Shown here one piece after another: positions 1-50,312 of a stretch of 64,000 nt of DNA; position 1 is the first letter of the stretch, and every line of letters begins with the position of its first letter. Source of the stretch: Thysanoteuthis rhombus (taxonomy: Eukaryota; Mollusca; Cephalopoda; Oegopsida; Thysanoteuthidae). The DNA is taken from contig OY735218.1 in NCBI GenBank assembly GCA_963457665.1, positions 44,594,158 to 44,658,157 of the forward strand. Reading direction: 5' to 3'. The notes beneath the pieces were generated by a model that was not told the DNA's origin, ran no database searches, and was given only the letters and a program-made list of their open reading frames with translations. The position numbers and the translations under genes were made by a program.

Positions 1-1639
1 TCATTGAGTGAGAAATTTTCATAGATATTTCATGACTTGTCTATTTGGTTCTGTCAGTAAAAGAGCTTGCTACTGATCACTCGGTGACAAGAGTTTCTCA
101 GAACAGCAAACTTGTTCCCACCTATGTTTGTTTTGTCTATGTGGAAAATACTTGCTTTTCTTTCCTGTCTTAACTCTTGGTTTGAGTTTTTGATGACTCT
201 TAGAATTGATCAATCCTCAAAATAATCCAATTTCTCAAATTGAATATCAGATTGAGGTATATGGAGTTATTTTGAAGTAAAAATACACATGCATCAGTAT
301 ATATTTTAGTTGTTGAAAATAAGATAACCAGTTTCAAATGTAAGTATTCAGCTGCTTGTAACAGATATGATGCAAGAGAAAACAAATCGTACTTTCTACT
401 TGCCTAATTCTGATCTTGAAATGAAGCCAAGTGGTGAAAAAAATCTGTTTCATCCCTCCTACAATGATTGTATATGTTCTGACAGGTTGCTGCTGTCCAT
501 TTTACTGATCTATTGTTGGGAACAGCAAATGCTGCGTATGAATAGTTTGCTTGCTTTAACTTGGAACACAAAATCCTGTTTATAGATTAACTGCTCAGTC
601 TATACGGATATTAGTGAAGATGGCTTCGCAGATTTATAAGTGCATAAATGAAAGACTTTCTAAAGGCTTTAACTCCTTTATGAATCATTATTTGTAGGCA
701 ACTGATTTTTAATACATGAATTGGTTATGTGAAGAATGAAAGACTTGTCTGAGATAGAATATTATCTTGAGCATCATTTCTCAACTATGAGTCATGGCAA
801 AAAATTATTGGGAGTCAAAATAAAATTTACTTGCTAAAAAAGCAAAATGTGTGGTTTGATATATAATTTAGTGGTATTCCTGCTTATCCACTTGAATGAA
901 AACAAACAGCGAAGACTTTTTGAAAGCAATGAAATTATGAATTTTTCCTCATCTTTCTACAGTTGTGCTTTTTTCCACTCACTCACCTCACCCCTACTAT
1001 TTCGTTGATATAGCTCAATTTACTTGAAAAATTTGGAGTTTTGGCTAAGGGTCTTAAAGTGACATCCAGAAAATGAGAGCACGGTCAAATTTCTGCTATC
1101 TTTGACAACCTCTTATTCTTGAGTCTAGCTTCTTGATTTGAATAAGTAATTCATTCAAATTTCACATTAATTTTGTCTTTACTTTTCTTGAAAAAATTGG
1201 GTTTCAGGGAGAATATTAATAATTTAAAAAAAGTTTGGGGTCATCAACAGTAAAAGACTGGTAAATGTTGATATAGTGGTTCAGTCGAATGTAAAGTAGT
1301 ATTTACTTTTAGATTCTTAGACTGCTTATGTCAGCTGTGGGACACTAGGGAATAGGATAAAAAAATTGAACCCATTTTATGAATTGAGTTAAATAAAAAA
1401 TATTTGAAAGTTCCAAAAAGTGTAAGGATTATAAATTTAATCAAATGTTACTCCCCTTGAATTACTACTTGAATTCCCTTCTATAAATCTAATGGTTTAA
1501 AATAATTATAACATTGAGCTTGCCAAGAGACAGTGTCCAGTGTTGAAATAGTAAACTGGTAAGAGAATCCTTATTAGCTGATCTTCATGCTATGCAGTTG
1601 TTCATATTTATAACCCTTGGATAAATCAGATTTTATGAA

Positions 1640-2891
1640 CATTCAGAAGATCATGCCAAACTATATATTTGGAGGAAAACTTGAATTATCTGCAGAGCAG
1701 AATGGCAATGGAGATGAGGAAAGAGGACCAGGAAGCAGGTTAATTTAATCTCAAACTCCTTGGGCTACTCCAGGACAAGTGGATCAGCCATTTAGAATGT
1801 ACAAAAGAGAAAGTAAACATTTATGATACATTGAAGGACCCAGAAAGAGACCAGGAACTCAGCCACTACAGATCATTGATTAGCCCAGAACCCCTAGCGA
1901 TAGTTTGACCTGATGGTACATACATGGATTGGGCTCCAGGTTATGGTCAAGGCAGCAAGATCAGCACCTGGACCTAGTTGGGTGCCTTATATCATGTATA
2001 AACACTGTCCAGAACTCCTGATACTCTGAAAGATTTTGAAAGCAATCTAGTGGAGGGGCAGTGTAGCTGAGTAATGGAGACTGGCCAGGGGCATCTGGGG
2101 ACTAAACGCTGAGGATTCTGATGTAATTATATGATTATCTCATTGTTTGAACCAGTAGGCGAAATATTCTTTGGCATCATGTCTCAGCATCTATCTAAGT
2201 TCCTCCTAAACAAAAATTATATCGACCTCCGTTCAGAGGGGTCAGATCACCAAAATGCCAGGTAACTTGGAGCATATTGGGGAGATAATGCTGTAAGGGA
2301 AATCTGATTCTGTGGCTCAATACCATGTAAACTTGAAGAGGCATTAGGAAGACCTCATGTTCTCGGTGTGAAAAGCAACCTCTTCTTGGGCTATTATTAC
2401 AACTTCAAGATGAGAGTTGATTCTGGATCTTCTATACCAGATTGGTTTAGGCTGGAAAGAAGGATTATCACAAGAGGCACCATCTTGACCCCCCCTCCCC
2501 CTCCATGAATATGGTGGTGAAGTCAGCATAGGTTGAATCTTGAAATCTGGTGTTCAGTAGCTGCACATCAGGGTGTACATGGATGACCTGACAGTAACAT
2601 CACTCTCAGTCCCTGGTAGCAGATAGATAATGATCACTGATAATGATTCAAGCCAACAAAATCAAGGTCCCCTGTGAAGAGAAGAGATAAAGTTATCAAA
2701 AAGTTTCAATTTTTAATCTCCAGAACAAGTATCCCAACATTAAGATAGAAGCCTTGGTAAAATAATTGATTGCAGCTTGTTAGACGAAGCTGCTATCTGC
2801 AAAATAGGCAGCGACCTTGAAGCATGGCTTACTATGGTGACAAAACAAGGTTGACTGGCTACTTCAAGGCCTCTGTGTCTGTGTGTGTGTG

Positions 2892-2932
<41 letters not shown>

Positions 2933-4560
2933 CATGATGTGCTACCGTGGGTGTTATATATCGGCATGATGTGCTGCCGTAGGTGTTATGGCAAATACTT
3001 CTGTACAAAGTTCTTATGAGGATTGTGGAGCTGAGAATAAGCAGATTCCTGTGAAGATGATTGGGATTGCCAAAGAGTTTAAGTAGTGCAACATTGTATG
3101 GGTCCACTAAAGCACTACAGCTCCCTTTCAGCAGTCTGAGTTTGTGCTAGTGCAAACTAGAGATGCCTTGCTATATAAGAGATTTCAAGGACCCCAAAGA
3201 TGCGGCAATAGGTGTTTAGGTCTATGGGAGATTGAGCCTGACCAGTGTAAGTGGTGGAGGAGAGATTGCAGTGGAAAGCTCACGTCAGGATTGTGGCATA
3301 GAGGGAAACAGGCCGTGTCAGATTCCTTGTCCAGGGGTGATTGACATTCTAAACCTAATACTCCATCATGCTCTCTGCACAAAGAGAGGCTCCTTCCAGC
3401 ATCTCCTCATTAGCAGCTCTAACGCCCTGGGTGATGGTTGTTATTGCAGATAAGGTGATAGTAGATGTGGCCACGATGGCCAGTGAATACCAACCTCAAA
3501 CAAGGGTGATAAATTTCATCAGAGCCATAGAAAAGCCTTATATGCAATCGAAAATGATTGAAGTTCCCTGAAAATATCAAAACTCCACTCCATCTAGACA
3601 CAATTATTTTCTACAACATGACTAATCAGTTGATAATGTGCGAGCTCACAGGCCTTTGGAGGAATTCATGGTATTGGCATGCAAAACAAATCATGAAATA
3701 CCAACAGTTAGTAAAGCAGTGTTGGAACAAAAGATGGCAAGCTTATTGCAAGCTGATCAGCTATTGAAGGTTTGCTGGGCACGCTGTGTGAAGTGTTAAC
3801 AACTATTGGCATAACTGGATCAACAAAGGGAAGGATGATAAGATCACTCACTGATGCAGCAGAAAGTGGCTCTGGATTGAATGTTTGAGCAATTGAAAAG
3901 CTGCTAATCGAGAAACACAAATTTTTTTGGCTATTAGCAAGCACCAAAGATTATATACGGGGTGTGATTGTTTGTTTGTTATTTGTTTAAACCTGCATCC
4001 ATGGTGTGAAGGGAAAGACCATGCATCCCGGAACACTTGAGCCTGCAAATCTTGAAACAAAGGCACACCCTAAGAAGGCCATAAAGAAAAAGAATTTACC
4101 TTGCTCCAGCAAAACGACCACCAGCAGTGATATTGAGGTTACTTCCTCCTGGTGTATCAGCTAGAAAACCTCAACTGAAACTGGATGACTTTTTACCTCA
4201 ATAGATAAATGAGGCAGTATGGTGTGAGCCTGAAGGTTACAACTATTGGCTAGCTTACTGCTGGTATGCAGATTAGTGAAATATGTACATAAAGACTGAA
4301 GCCCCTTCATCTATGGCATTTGGAATCCACTGTGCATGGAGGTAAAAACCATAACTTACTGCTGCTGGGATGCTAGCTGGAATATGATCAGTTCAGGCCG
4401 GGTCTCCTGGGCGATGAGATTTGATATTGGGAGATCTGAAACCCTTGATGACCCCAGACCCAAAACATCACTGAGGATGCATCCTGAAGATATATTAAAC
4501 AAAATCAAAGTTGATGCTAGAGTTGTAATGTACCAAATGAGTCTCGATACTAATTAATTT
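1640..4560 (+). mobile_element. Decayed LINE (non-LTR) reverse-transcriptase relic
   Basis: Scattered pieces in changing frames, in the correct order, match a reverse transcriptase type common in invertebrate genomes. KIFFGIMSQHLSKFLLNKNY lies near 2162-2221. YYYNFKMRV is near 2392. MNMVVKSA is at about 2505-2528. The catalytic box VYMDDLTV is at about 2573-2596, followed by SVPGSR. AWLTMVTKQG and GYFKA lie near 2823-2870. TRDALLYKRF is near 3154. Stops and frameshifts are frequent, so it is long dead. The (TG)n(TA)n tract at 2875-2930 lies within it. The ends are approximate and the family was not assigned. Confidence 0.65.
2875..2989. repeat. (TG)n(TA)n microsatellite plus a 27-bp duplication
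   Basis: TG dinucleotides at 2875-2892 are followed by TA dinucleotides to 2930. Directly after them, a 27-bp block beginning ggcatgatgtgct occurs twice, at 2931 and 2963, separated by a few TA-type bases. Confidence 0.85.
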
Positions 4561-6228
4561 TTTTCTCTCAATAATGGCTTTTGTGTAATTTTACAGAAGT
4601 ATCAATTAGCTTTTCATCTGTTATCTTTCTTGAATGTGTTTTGTACATAGGCATGTGTGCGTGTGTGTTACATGCATTTCTTGATGCATTCTTTGTTTGA
4701 TGCAAAATTCTCCTGTGCCATATTTTGGTCAGTGTTGGGGAAACATTAGTGTATTTACAGTTTATTAGTTGTGAGTGAATATTCTTTAAGAATTATGGGT
4801 TGGAAAATTGGGAATTTTATATTATTTTGAAAATCATATGTATAATTTTCACGTACAACATTGTTTGCTCTGTATGACCCCAGAAAAGGGAAAGTTGACA
4901 ATGGATCACTGAAGTTTATGGTAGTGCTGTAGTAGGTGCAAGACTATTTGGAATGGAAATATATATTTTAAGCTCAGTGACGAAGAATGCTATGGAAGAG
5001 GTCAGAATATGAAAACTGATGAGTTGAAGGAACTTATGATTGAAGATACTGAAAAAGTTGTAAAACATAAGGTGCGTTGGTTGAAAGAATCCAGAATAAA
5101 GAAAACTACGGCTAGATCCAGGAGCATCTTGAGCATTTTAGCCTAAATAAAATCTGCTGGGATGGGGGGATCCAGAGGGAAATTTTTTTATGAATTACTG
5201 ACTCTTAGCTTTGTTTACATTTAACCCATTGTATTTGAAAAGGATGAACAGTTGAGCAGATAAAATAATTTTGAAGTAATACACAAAAGCATGGAAGTTT
5301 GAACTTGCCACTCTTGTTTTTATCTCCATTTGTCTTCCTCTTGAAGTTATTTCAAACTTGATTAAATTGGATACAGATACCACTGTGTGTATGTGATCCT
5401 TTACATAAATCTGAAAGCATTGGAAGTTCTTCTCATGGAAGAGACCAGGTGGGAAACAATAAGTTCTAAAGCCGGCTACATGGATTGACCGTGGAGTTTG
5501 TGTAGAGCACAGCTACTCTAAATAAGTATATTTTGTTCCCGTTGAATTTTTGTTCGTATTCTTTACTTTTCATTTTTGACATCCAATGAGATCATAGACT
5601 TGTTCTCATCTGCTTCTGTCTTTGTTCTTCAGGCAATAGGTAGCCATAGGTCAAAGATTGTTGAAGTGAATACAATATTTCAGATTTGGCATTTTAGAAA
5701 AGTGGATTACATTCAAATAGTATTTTAGTGATTGAACTCCTTGTTTGTGCTGTCAACACAATGTTTTGGCCGATTCATTCTATGGCCCAAGTCTACTATC
5801 TGAATGTAATGATGTACAGAATTTTCCAATAGTACAACTGAAGAAGGCCGTTAAAATGGATCGAATAATATATAAAGTTGATTACTTTTGAAGTAATCCA
5901 CTTTCTATAGTTTAAAGAAAATGATGGTAAAAAGTTGAGGAATAACTCTGCTTATAGAATAAGCTACTTCACAACTGTAGCAGTTTTTGGCTAATATATT
6001 CATCAGAAAGTAAAGTTACTATGGAAGCATTTTGAAAAAAAAAAAGAAAGTTATACATAAATTTGAGATGATAGGGTCACAAATAATATAATCTTCCAAA
6101 TCTGAAATTTCAAAAAATACCCAAATTATTGTTATGATTTTAATGACAGTTACCCCTGCTGTTTTGTATAAATTTTGATTTAGCTTTTTCCAACCAATTT
6201 TTCTAATTTTCTCTTGTTTAATTCACAG

Positions 6229-43678
<37,450 letters not shown>

Positions 43679-44110
43679 CCCAGTAGCACTTTCTTTTAAA
43701 AGTCCATCATCCCTTAATACATTCATCAAGAGAAATGCTGTTAGTTTATCTGTATAAAAACTGAAGATGAATCTCTCTCTCTTCTCACTTTATAAGAAAC
43801 GGTTTTATATAATTGATCTATTGTGACGACATACAATAGGTATGTACAAAAAGAAAAATAACATCAATGAATTCAATCTCATCCTACATATGTCACCAGA
43901 CATATGGCTTTCAAGATGGTGCTGTGGATATACAGGCTTACATCAAACCAACCAGAGGACCAAGATCCAGTTCTCCAATAAAAAGGGGGTGGGGAAAAAA
44001 AATTTCCTTTTTAGGCAACAGAAAAGTTACCAGTTTTTCAAAAAAATGTGTTAAGAAGAAAAAAAATATTGGAGAGAAACAAGATGATGCTCAGGTAAAT
44101 ACAATGTAAG
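43679..44110 (+). other. Probable start of RSK 3' UTR
   Basis: Sequence directly after the stop codon. An AATAAA hexamer at 43977-43982 could direct polyadenylation, with further AATAAA hexamers at for example 45643 and 46222. The true 3' end cannot be decided from sequence alone. Confidence 0.5.
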
Positions 44111-45204
44111 GGAGAAAATGAAGAAAAATATTTCTACTGTATTATATCAATTTGGATGACATTAACCAACGAAATTCTGTTACTGGAATGGAGATTTGAA
44201 AATATAAAAAAAACCAAATGAAATATCCAAATTGTCTCGCTCTTGCTGTTTGTACTTAATCAGTTACAGTGATATAGATTGACTCTGAGGAGTAATTTGA
44301 AAAAGGTGACAAAAAAGTTATCTGCAATGTAGATTTTTGGGTGCATGATACTAAAAGGTATCATGAAAAAGAAAAAAGCTGAAAACAAAAATTTAATCAA
44401 AATTAGAGAGGGGGGGGGTTCATTGAAAGATGACATGACTGACTTTTTCTACTAAAAATTGTTTGCTGCTTAGATGTTAAACAGGTTCTAGATATTGCAA
44501 GCAACTAAGCAGTAAGACGCTGAATTCTTTTTTGCTGATATAAAAAAAAAAAAAATGAATAATAATGCTGTTGTTATCATCTTGTCCTTCTCTTTCTGCC
44601 TTTCTTTCTCTCTCCTATCAATCAGCTGTTTTGGCAACAGTTGGTGTTTCTTTTCCTCCTTTTCCACTTCCTACCCAAATACAAGTCTTGCTTCTGAAAG
44701 GCTTTGAAAAGGGATGTAAGCATAATTTCCTTTCAATTGTATTTAAATGTATTAAATCATGGCTAGGAGAAAATTGACAAACATTGTGGTCAACTGACCT
44801 AACAACTTGATATAGGTGGCTCAATTTTTAAGGAGAATGACTTCTTAGTTCTGATTTTTAACACTCTTACATTTCATTGTTGCACTCCATTTTTCTTGAA
44901 TTCAATCCCTGCCAACTATCACATTACAAATTTCTCGCTAATATTTTTTTCTCTCGCCCACAATTATTTCATTCAATCTCATGCCATAAAGTCTGTATTC
45001 AACAAAAATCAAACTGAAGTGATGATGAAATTTGGGGCAATAGAAGCAAATAACTTTTTTCACACTCAAGTGACAGTTTGTACAAAACTAGATCATTATG
45101 CAAGTTTGGTGTTCAAAACTAATTAAAGATAAATATCATTTAGTCTGTTGGAAGATGTTAAACTAATCAGGAATTGGATGATACATACTTGTAACTTCAG
45201 AAAA

Positions 45205-45325
45205 ATTACTACTAAGTGAGAGAGATTAAAGTTCAGAATCCTCCCTAAATATTGAGTTCAAATCTCATTTCTGACATGGGCTTTCATCACTTTGTGATCA
45301 ATGAAATGAGAATTACATTTTCCCT
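45205..45325 (+). mobile_element. Degenerate tRNA-derived SINE resembling cephalopod SINEs
   Basis: gagttcaaatctc at 45254-45266 is a near-canonical B box. It is followed by ctgacatgggctttcatcac and tttgtgatcaatgaaatgag, the order seen in the abundant octopus/squid SINE (gttcaaattc, ctttgcctttcatcc, gggtcgat-aaat-ag). The copy is old and its ends are unclear. The comparison is from memory. Confidence 0.5.
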
Positions 45326-47046
45326 GATACTTTAATTTGATTATCATGTAGAGTAAATCACACGTGTACTCTTTGAGGTAAAAATTAAAACACTACATTT
45401 TTCATTTGTTTGGTCAACAAAATATAAATTGCATGCTTAGGAAAGGACGTTAGAGTACTGCTCATTTCTATCATAGGACTTAAGTTCATATAAACAGGTT
45501 ATTTTCATTGTCATTGTAATCCAGTTACAGCTAATTGCTTCAGGACTCATCAAAACTTTTTTACTCTTTCAATTTGAAAAAAAAAAAAAGAAGCAAATCT
45601 TAATCTTTTTAACTTCTTCAGGTTTGATTTTTGTAAAAGTCAATAAAATTAGCCAAGGAAATCAAACAAGAACCCCCCCCCCAATTGATCTTCTGAATTT
45701 GATTGGCGATCATGCCTTTTAATGTTTTTACAATTCTGCTATATTATGAATGTACTGTTCCATTAGTTGCTGATGAATTATTCTTTGCTAAATAATTGTT
45801 TTAATCTCTGCTAGTTTTCAGATCAATTATTTCTTTTTGTCTAAACATTTTAAACGAGGTCTGAAAGCATGAGTTCCTTACCTTGTGCTTTTCAATGTAA
45901 GTTATCTAAGTCTTAAGATTTTAAATGGAGAGAAAGAAAATATTAGTGACAGGGATGTAATTATATCAATATTGGGTTAAGTGACTTAATTATTTGGAAA
46001 ACACATTGAAAAGACTTGTAGATCTTGAGCAATTCTTTTAATTTTTTTTTTTTTCTTAGCAATCTATCATCTTTTACCTAACGCCCAGTAACCTGAAACA
46101 CTTGATCACCATTTCGTAATTGATTTTATTCAAGTATTTACCTAATGGAAATGAATAGTATATTGTTAATTTCTATTTTTGCCCTATTTGATATTTTCAG
46201 TTTTATTCTTATTCAATTTTAAATAAACTTTAATTTTTGTATATTATTCTGCTGACCCTTCTAGTGAACTGTCATCTCTGGGCATATAAACCTTGGGCAA
46301 GCCTTTTATATATGCCTTTCTGTGGTTAATCATGTGACTTGTAACAGTCTGCATTACCCAATCAGTATGTCTTCTCTCTCTTGCATTTAGCTCACTGAAA
46401 GAAATAGTAAGCCAATGAATTTTTTCTTTAATTTTTGAAAATATATTTTCCTCTTTTATTAAATGAATTAAAAAAAAACAAACTGTTTATATTTTTATTA
46501 TTGTCACTTTACTGCCACTCAGAAAAACTCTAATCATGGCAAATGTTCATAATTTTATTTCACAAGATGCCTACATTTTTTTTCTATGAATCAAAAAGGA
46601 ATTTTCTAATTCCAGCCCTACATAAATACTTTTAAAATCTTGCATTCATGTATAATTGCACCCCTCACACTTCTATGTCTGTATTTTTTACAATTTTCTT
46701 TTGAAAAGTTATTTTAAAAAATGAATTATTATAATTAACATTGTAAATTTTCATTGCAGCTTTGGCTTACCTTGCTAAAAAAAATCTGAAAGTAAAGGGA
46801 ATGTTTAAATGCTGTATAAAATTGTTTTATATTTCAAGTGCTTTACTACTTTATATTGAATGTTGGGAAAATGTGAAGTACTTTGCATTTACTTTTTTCT
46901 CCTTATGTATAGATTCCCAGAGTGTTTTGTCCTTTATTTTCTTTTTCTTTTAGTCGGATTTAGCATAAATTCTCTGTATGTTTGTCTACCATGACTTGGA
47001 AATGATTTCTTTTTCCCTTTCAATCAACTATCAACCAATTTTACCA

Positions 47047-47051
<5 letters not shown>

Positions 47052-47124
<73 letters not shown>

Positions 47125-47125
47125 C
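47052..47125. repeat. (TA)n microsatellite
   Basis: About 35 TA dinucleotides with one interruption near the end. Confidence 0.95.
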
Positions 47126-48210
47126 TGTGTGCGTTTGTGAGTGAAGTTTCATTGCAAAATGAGATGCATCCTTGCAATGAAATTCTTAGTATGCACTTAT
47201 TAAATTCAAATATTGTCTGAGTAAATGTATAAAATGTTTATATTTGAAACTTTGTCTTTCTTTGTTTTTAATATCTGCCTTCTCTTTGAAACCTCTGCAC
47301 ACTCTTTACTAATACTTGTGATTGAGTTTTATGGTTCACTTGTAATTGTTGGATCTTTTTATCATATGGTTTAAGTATGAGATTAAGAACAAGTCACTTC
47401 AAACTGACACCAGTAGATTTTGTAAGGTCTGCAATGTGAAATGGTATGATTTTGCTGAAACCTGTGATTACTTTTTTTTTATGGAAACCACTTCTGTCCT
47501 CTTGCTTCCTATAAAAGGAAAATATTCCTGAAAATCTATTACAAATCTGATGTATAGTGGGAAGGAGGATGCAACTGAATTATTTGGGAGATCAAATATA
47601 GTCTTATCTTTCTTATTTTTATCCTAAGCTTATATCGACAGTTTTACAAATTTTCAGCTGTAGAAATTATTCATTGTTGCATATTTGAAATATAATTAAT
47701 TTTATCCATTATCATGTTTTTGAACTCGTTTTACCCAAATTTTAAAGTCTCTTTTGTTCTAGAAGTTATATTGAAATTAATTCTTGAATACAAAAAAAAA
47801 ATAAGGCTAATAATGAATTGGATTCGATTCAGAGGTAGGACAGTAATTATTGAACATTTTAGACTCATTTAACCCTTTTCTCCCCAGAATACTTGAATAT
47901 CAAATCAAAATCTAGACAAATTTTCATCCAGATGACACTTGTCAGTGTCATTACTGATGTAAAGAAGTTGGTAAAGCCTTAAATCATAACCATTGGTTTC
48001 ATTATTTTCATCTGAATGTGGATTGTAAAAAGTTTTCTTCTTTAAACTTGAAGTAATGTTAGTTGGATAAAGCCAATCATGACTCAAACAAGAACATCAG
48101 CTGACAAAATCTGAGATTTTATGATATAGATGAGCCCATACATTCTTGTACTTGTAAAATTGACAATCTCCCAGTGGTGGGAATATGAGCTGATAGTTTT
48201 ACTAAAATAG

Positions 48211-48500
48211 GTCCACTTGGATAGTGTAATTGTTAGCACTTCTGCTTCACATGTAGGAAGGTCCTGGGTTCAATTTCTGGTATAAGCTAAGCTAAGCTAA
48301 GCGGGTGGAAAAATTTTAATTTGGATGAATTCCCTGTACACACAACGCCTAATTGAGTACACTTTAAGCTGTTCAAGTAAGATTGACATATTCTTCTGGT
48401 GAACTTGTATCCTGCCAAGTGAGTGGTCATGAAAAAACATACAAGAATGAGGTCCTGGTCTTGACCTGACTCAAAATTTGCAAAGATCAGTAAGCTGTAA
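48211..48500 (+). mobile_element. tRNA-Val-like SINE
   Basis: 48211-48280 reads like a tRNA: A-box region tagtgtaattgttagcac, an anticodon-loop position with CAC, and B box gggttcaatttc. The 3' half of the acceptor stem does not pair, so it is a pseudo-tRNA head. It is followed by a (CTAAG)n run at 48284-48301 and a body with cctaattgagtacactttaa. The 3' end is not defined. Confidence 0.55.
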
Positions 48501-48985
48501 AAGGGGCCACTGAATGAAAAAATGGGAGAAATTTAGACTATTTTAAATATTTATAATAAAATTTTGTGTTTATAACTTGTATTGCAAAAATGTATTTTGA
48601 AATTCAGTGTAATAACCAATGTCCCATTCCGTGAATTATTAAAACTAGTATTCTAAATATCTAAATTTCTCAAACATTTCTGACAATGTTTTCCATCTTC
48701 TGATTTATATTATATCTAATAATCTTACATTTAGATCAGTTGACAGATCTAAGGATTAGAGATTGTAATTTTATTTAAAATTACATTTTATGATGAAAGA
48801 ACACAACAAAGAAAAAAGATGAAGTTCAAAAGATTATGGTTGAAATCAGAAGAAAGCAGGAGAATGCATGTGCGAAAATGTATTAAATACAAAGATGAAG
48901 ATCGTGTATTAATACAATATCCAAAAACATAAACTGATCTGTTTTTCTTTAAAGGTAAAATTTGAAAATTGAGTGTGAAGAAGTA

Positions 48986-49070
48986 AAGTAGAACTTTGGT
49001 ATCCACGGTAGATAGATTCCCAGACCACCCGCAGATAGTGAAATCGATAGATAATAGTGAACTGTATATA
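48986..49070. mobile_element. pogo/Tc1-like MITE end relic
   Basis: gaactttggtatccacggta, then ccagaccacccgcagatagt, then gaaatcgatagataatag resembles the ggtatcc...ccgcggata terminal region shared by many Tigger/pogo-like non-autonomous elements. Only one end is visible. Confidence 0.35.
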
Positions 49071-49819
49071 TTAGCTGTTGCTGAATATATTTTCAGATTC
49101 ACATCTAAAATTAAGTAAAAAAAATAAAATGAATAATAATCTAGATTTTCCAGATACATATCTGAAATTTAGAAAATATAATAAATCAAATCTGACTCAA
49201 ATTGTCTATGTTCATCTTATTAAAATATTACTGATTTCATAAAAAAAATAATTTTCCATTTTAATGAAAATCATCTAAATTTCTGACATCTATATGCAAC
49301 CAAAAACATTGAGATCTAGTTAAACATGTGACAGGACCAACTGTGGATGTGTGTATTACTGTATTATATTATGAGTATCTGAAGTGTGTATGTATATACA
49401 TATATATATATATTCTTTGGTCAAGTAATTAATAACTTAATAAATTCAAGGATTCAAACCTTCACCCTAATGTTCAAGTAAGACATCAATAACAAAGCAA
49501 CCAAGTCATGGAATGGTTCTGTTTCAAGATTTTATAAAATATGCAAGTAAATTCACACCACTTGGGTATCACAGATATTATGTGTGAAAATAATGTATTC
49601 ATAAAAGACTTGCTTTTGTTTTTTGAAAGATTATATTAACCCTATTTTTGTGTAATCTCCCTCATATATATGTATACACTAACAAAGTTGCTGTCAATGT
49701 TTCGAGAGAAAATTGCCCTGAAATTGCTCATGTTTGTGAAGTATATATTACAAGTATCTTTGACAGAATGATAAATAGTGGATTTCAGTGTATGAAAAAA
49801 AAGATTAAGCATGCCTAAA

Positions 49820-49820
<1 letters not shown>

Positions 49821-49875
<55 letters not shown>
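49821..49875. repeat. (TG)n(TA)n microsatellite
   Basis: About seven TG followed by about twenty TA dinucleotides. Confidence 0.95.
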
Positions 49876-49879
<4 letters not shown>

Positions 49880-50312
49880 TCTTCCCCCCACCCCTAACTC
49901 TTAATGTCCAGGGAGTTTTATCTATATTTTTTATATATATCTATAATTTTGCTTGCTTACAATAGGAAACTTACTCTCTCTTTCAATCTTTCGCACTTTA
50001 AGAATGTTTTCTCAATTTTGTTCTATAGTATTATGAAAAAATTGATGGCTAGATCTTGCAAGACAGTCATTTAAAAAGTGGTTTAAGAGTGATTTTCAGT
50101 TATTTTATGCAGATTACATCTCCTGAATGATGCTAATTAGATGGTTCTTTTTTTAGTATGAAAAAAACTTCCAAACATTTTGGTCTGAAAGAATTCCCTT
50201 GGTCTTAAGCATCTAAGTATGAATTATCATTTACTATCATGATCAATTGATTATCATCCATGAAAAAATCTGTGATGACTCTTTAGCAATCCAAGTTGAC
50301 ACTAAAGTAACA

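Larger units (their letters stand above)
1..6228 (+). other. Upstream intron of RSK
   Basis: This is intronic by inference, because exon a begins mid-kinase with a proper acceptor. No codons for the expected GSFGK loop were found. The main content is the LINE relic listed separately. The flanks 1-1640 and 4560-6228 are AT-rich with no recognisable gene. Confidence 0.7.

Noticed and set aside
48211..48282. Functional tRNA-Val gene
   Set aside because: The acceptor stem does not pair and the sequence continues into a SINE body with a (CTAAG)n run.
48788..49159. 123-codon minus-strand open frame
   Set aside because: Low-complexity Tyr/Phe/Leu-rich translation of AT-rich DNA that overlaps a MITE relic; no motif is recognised.
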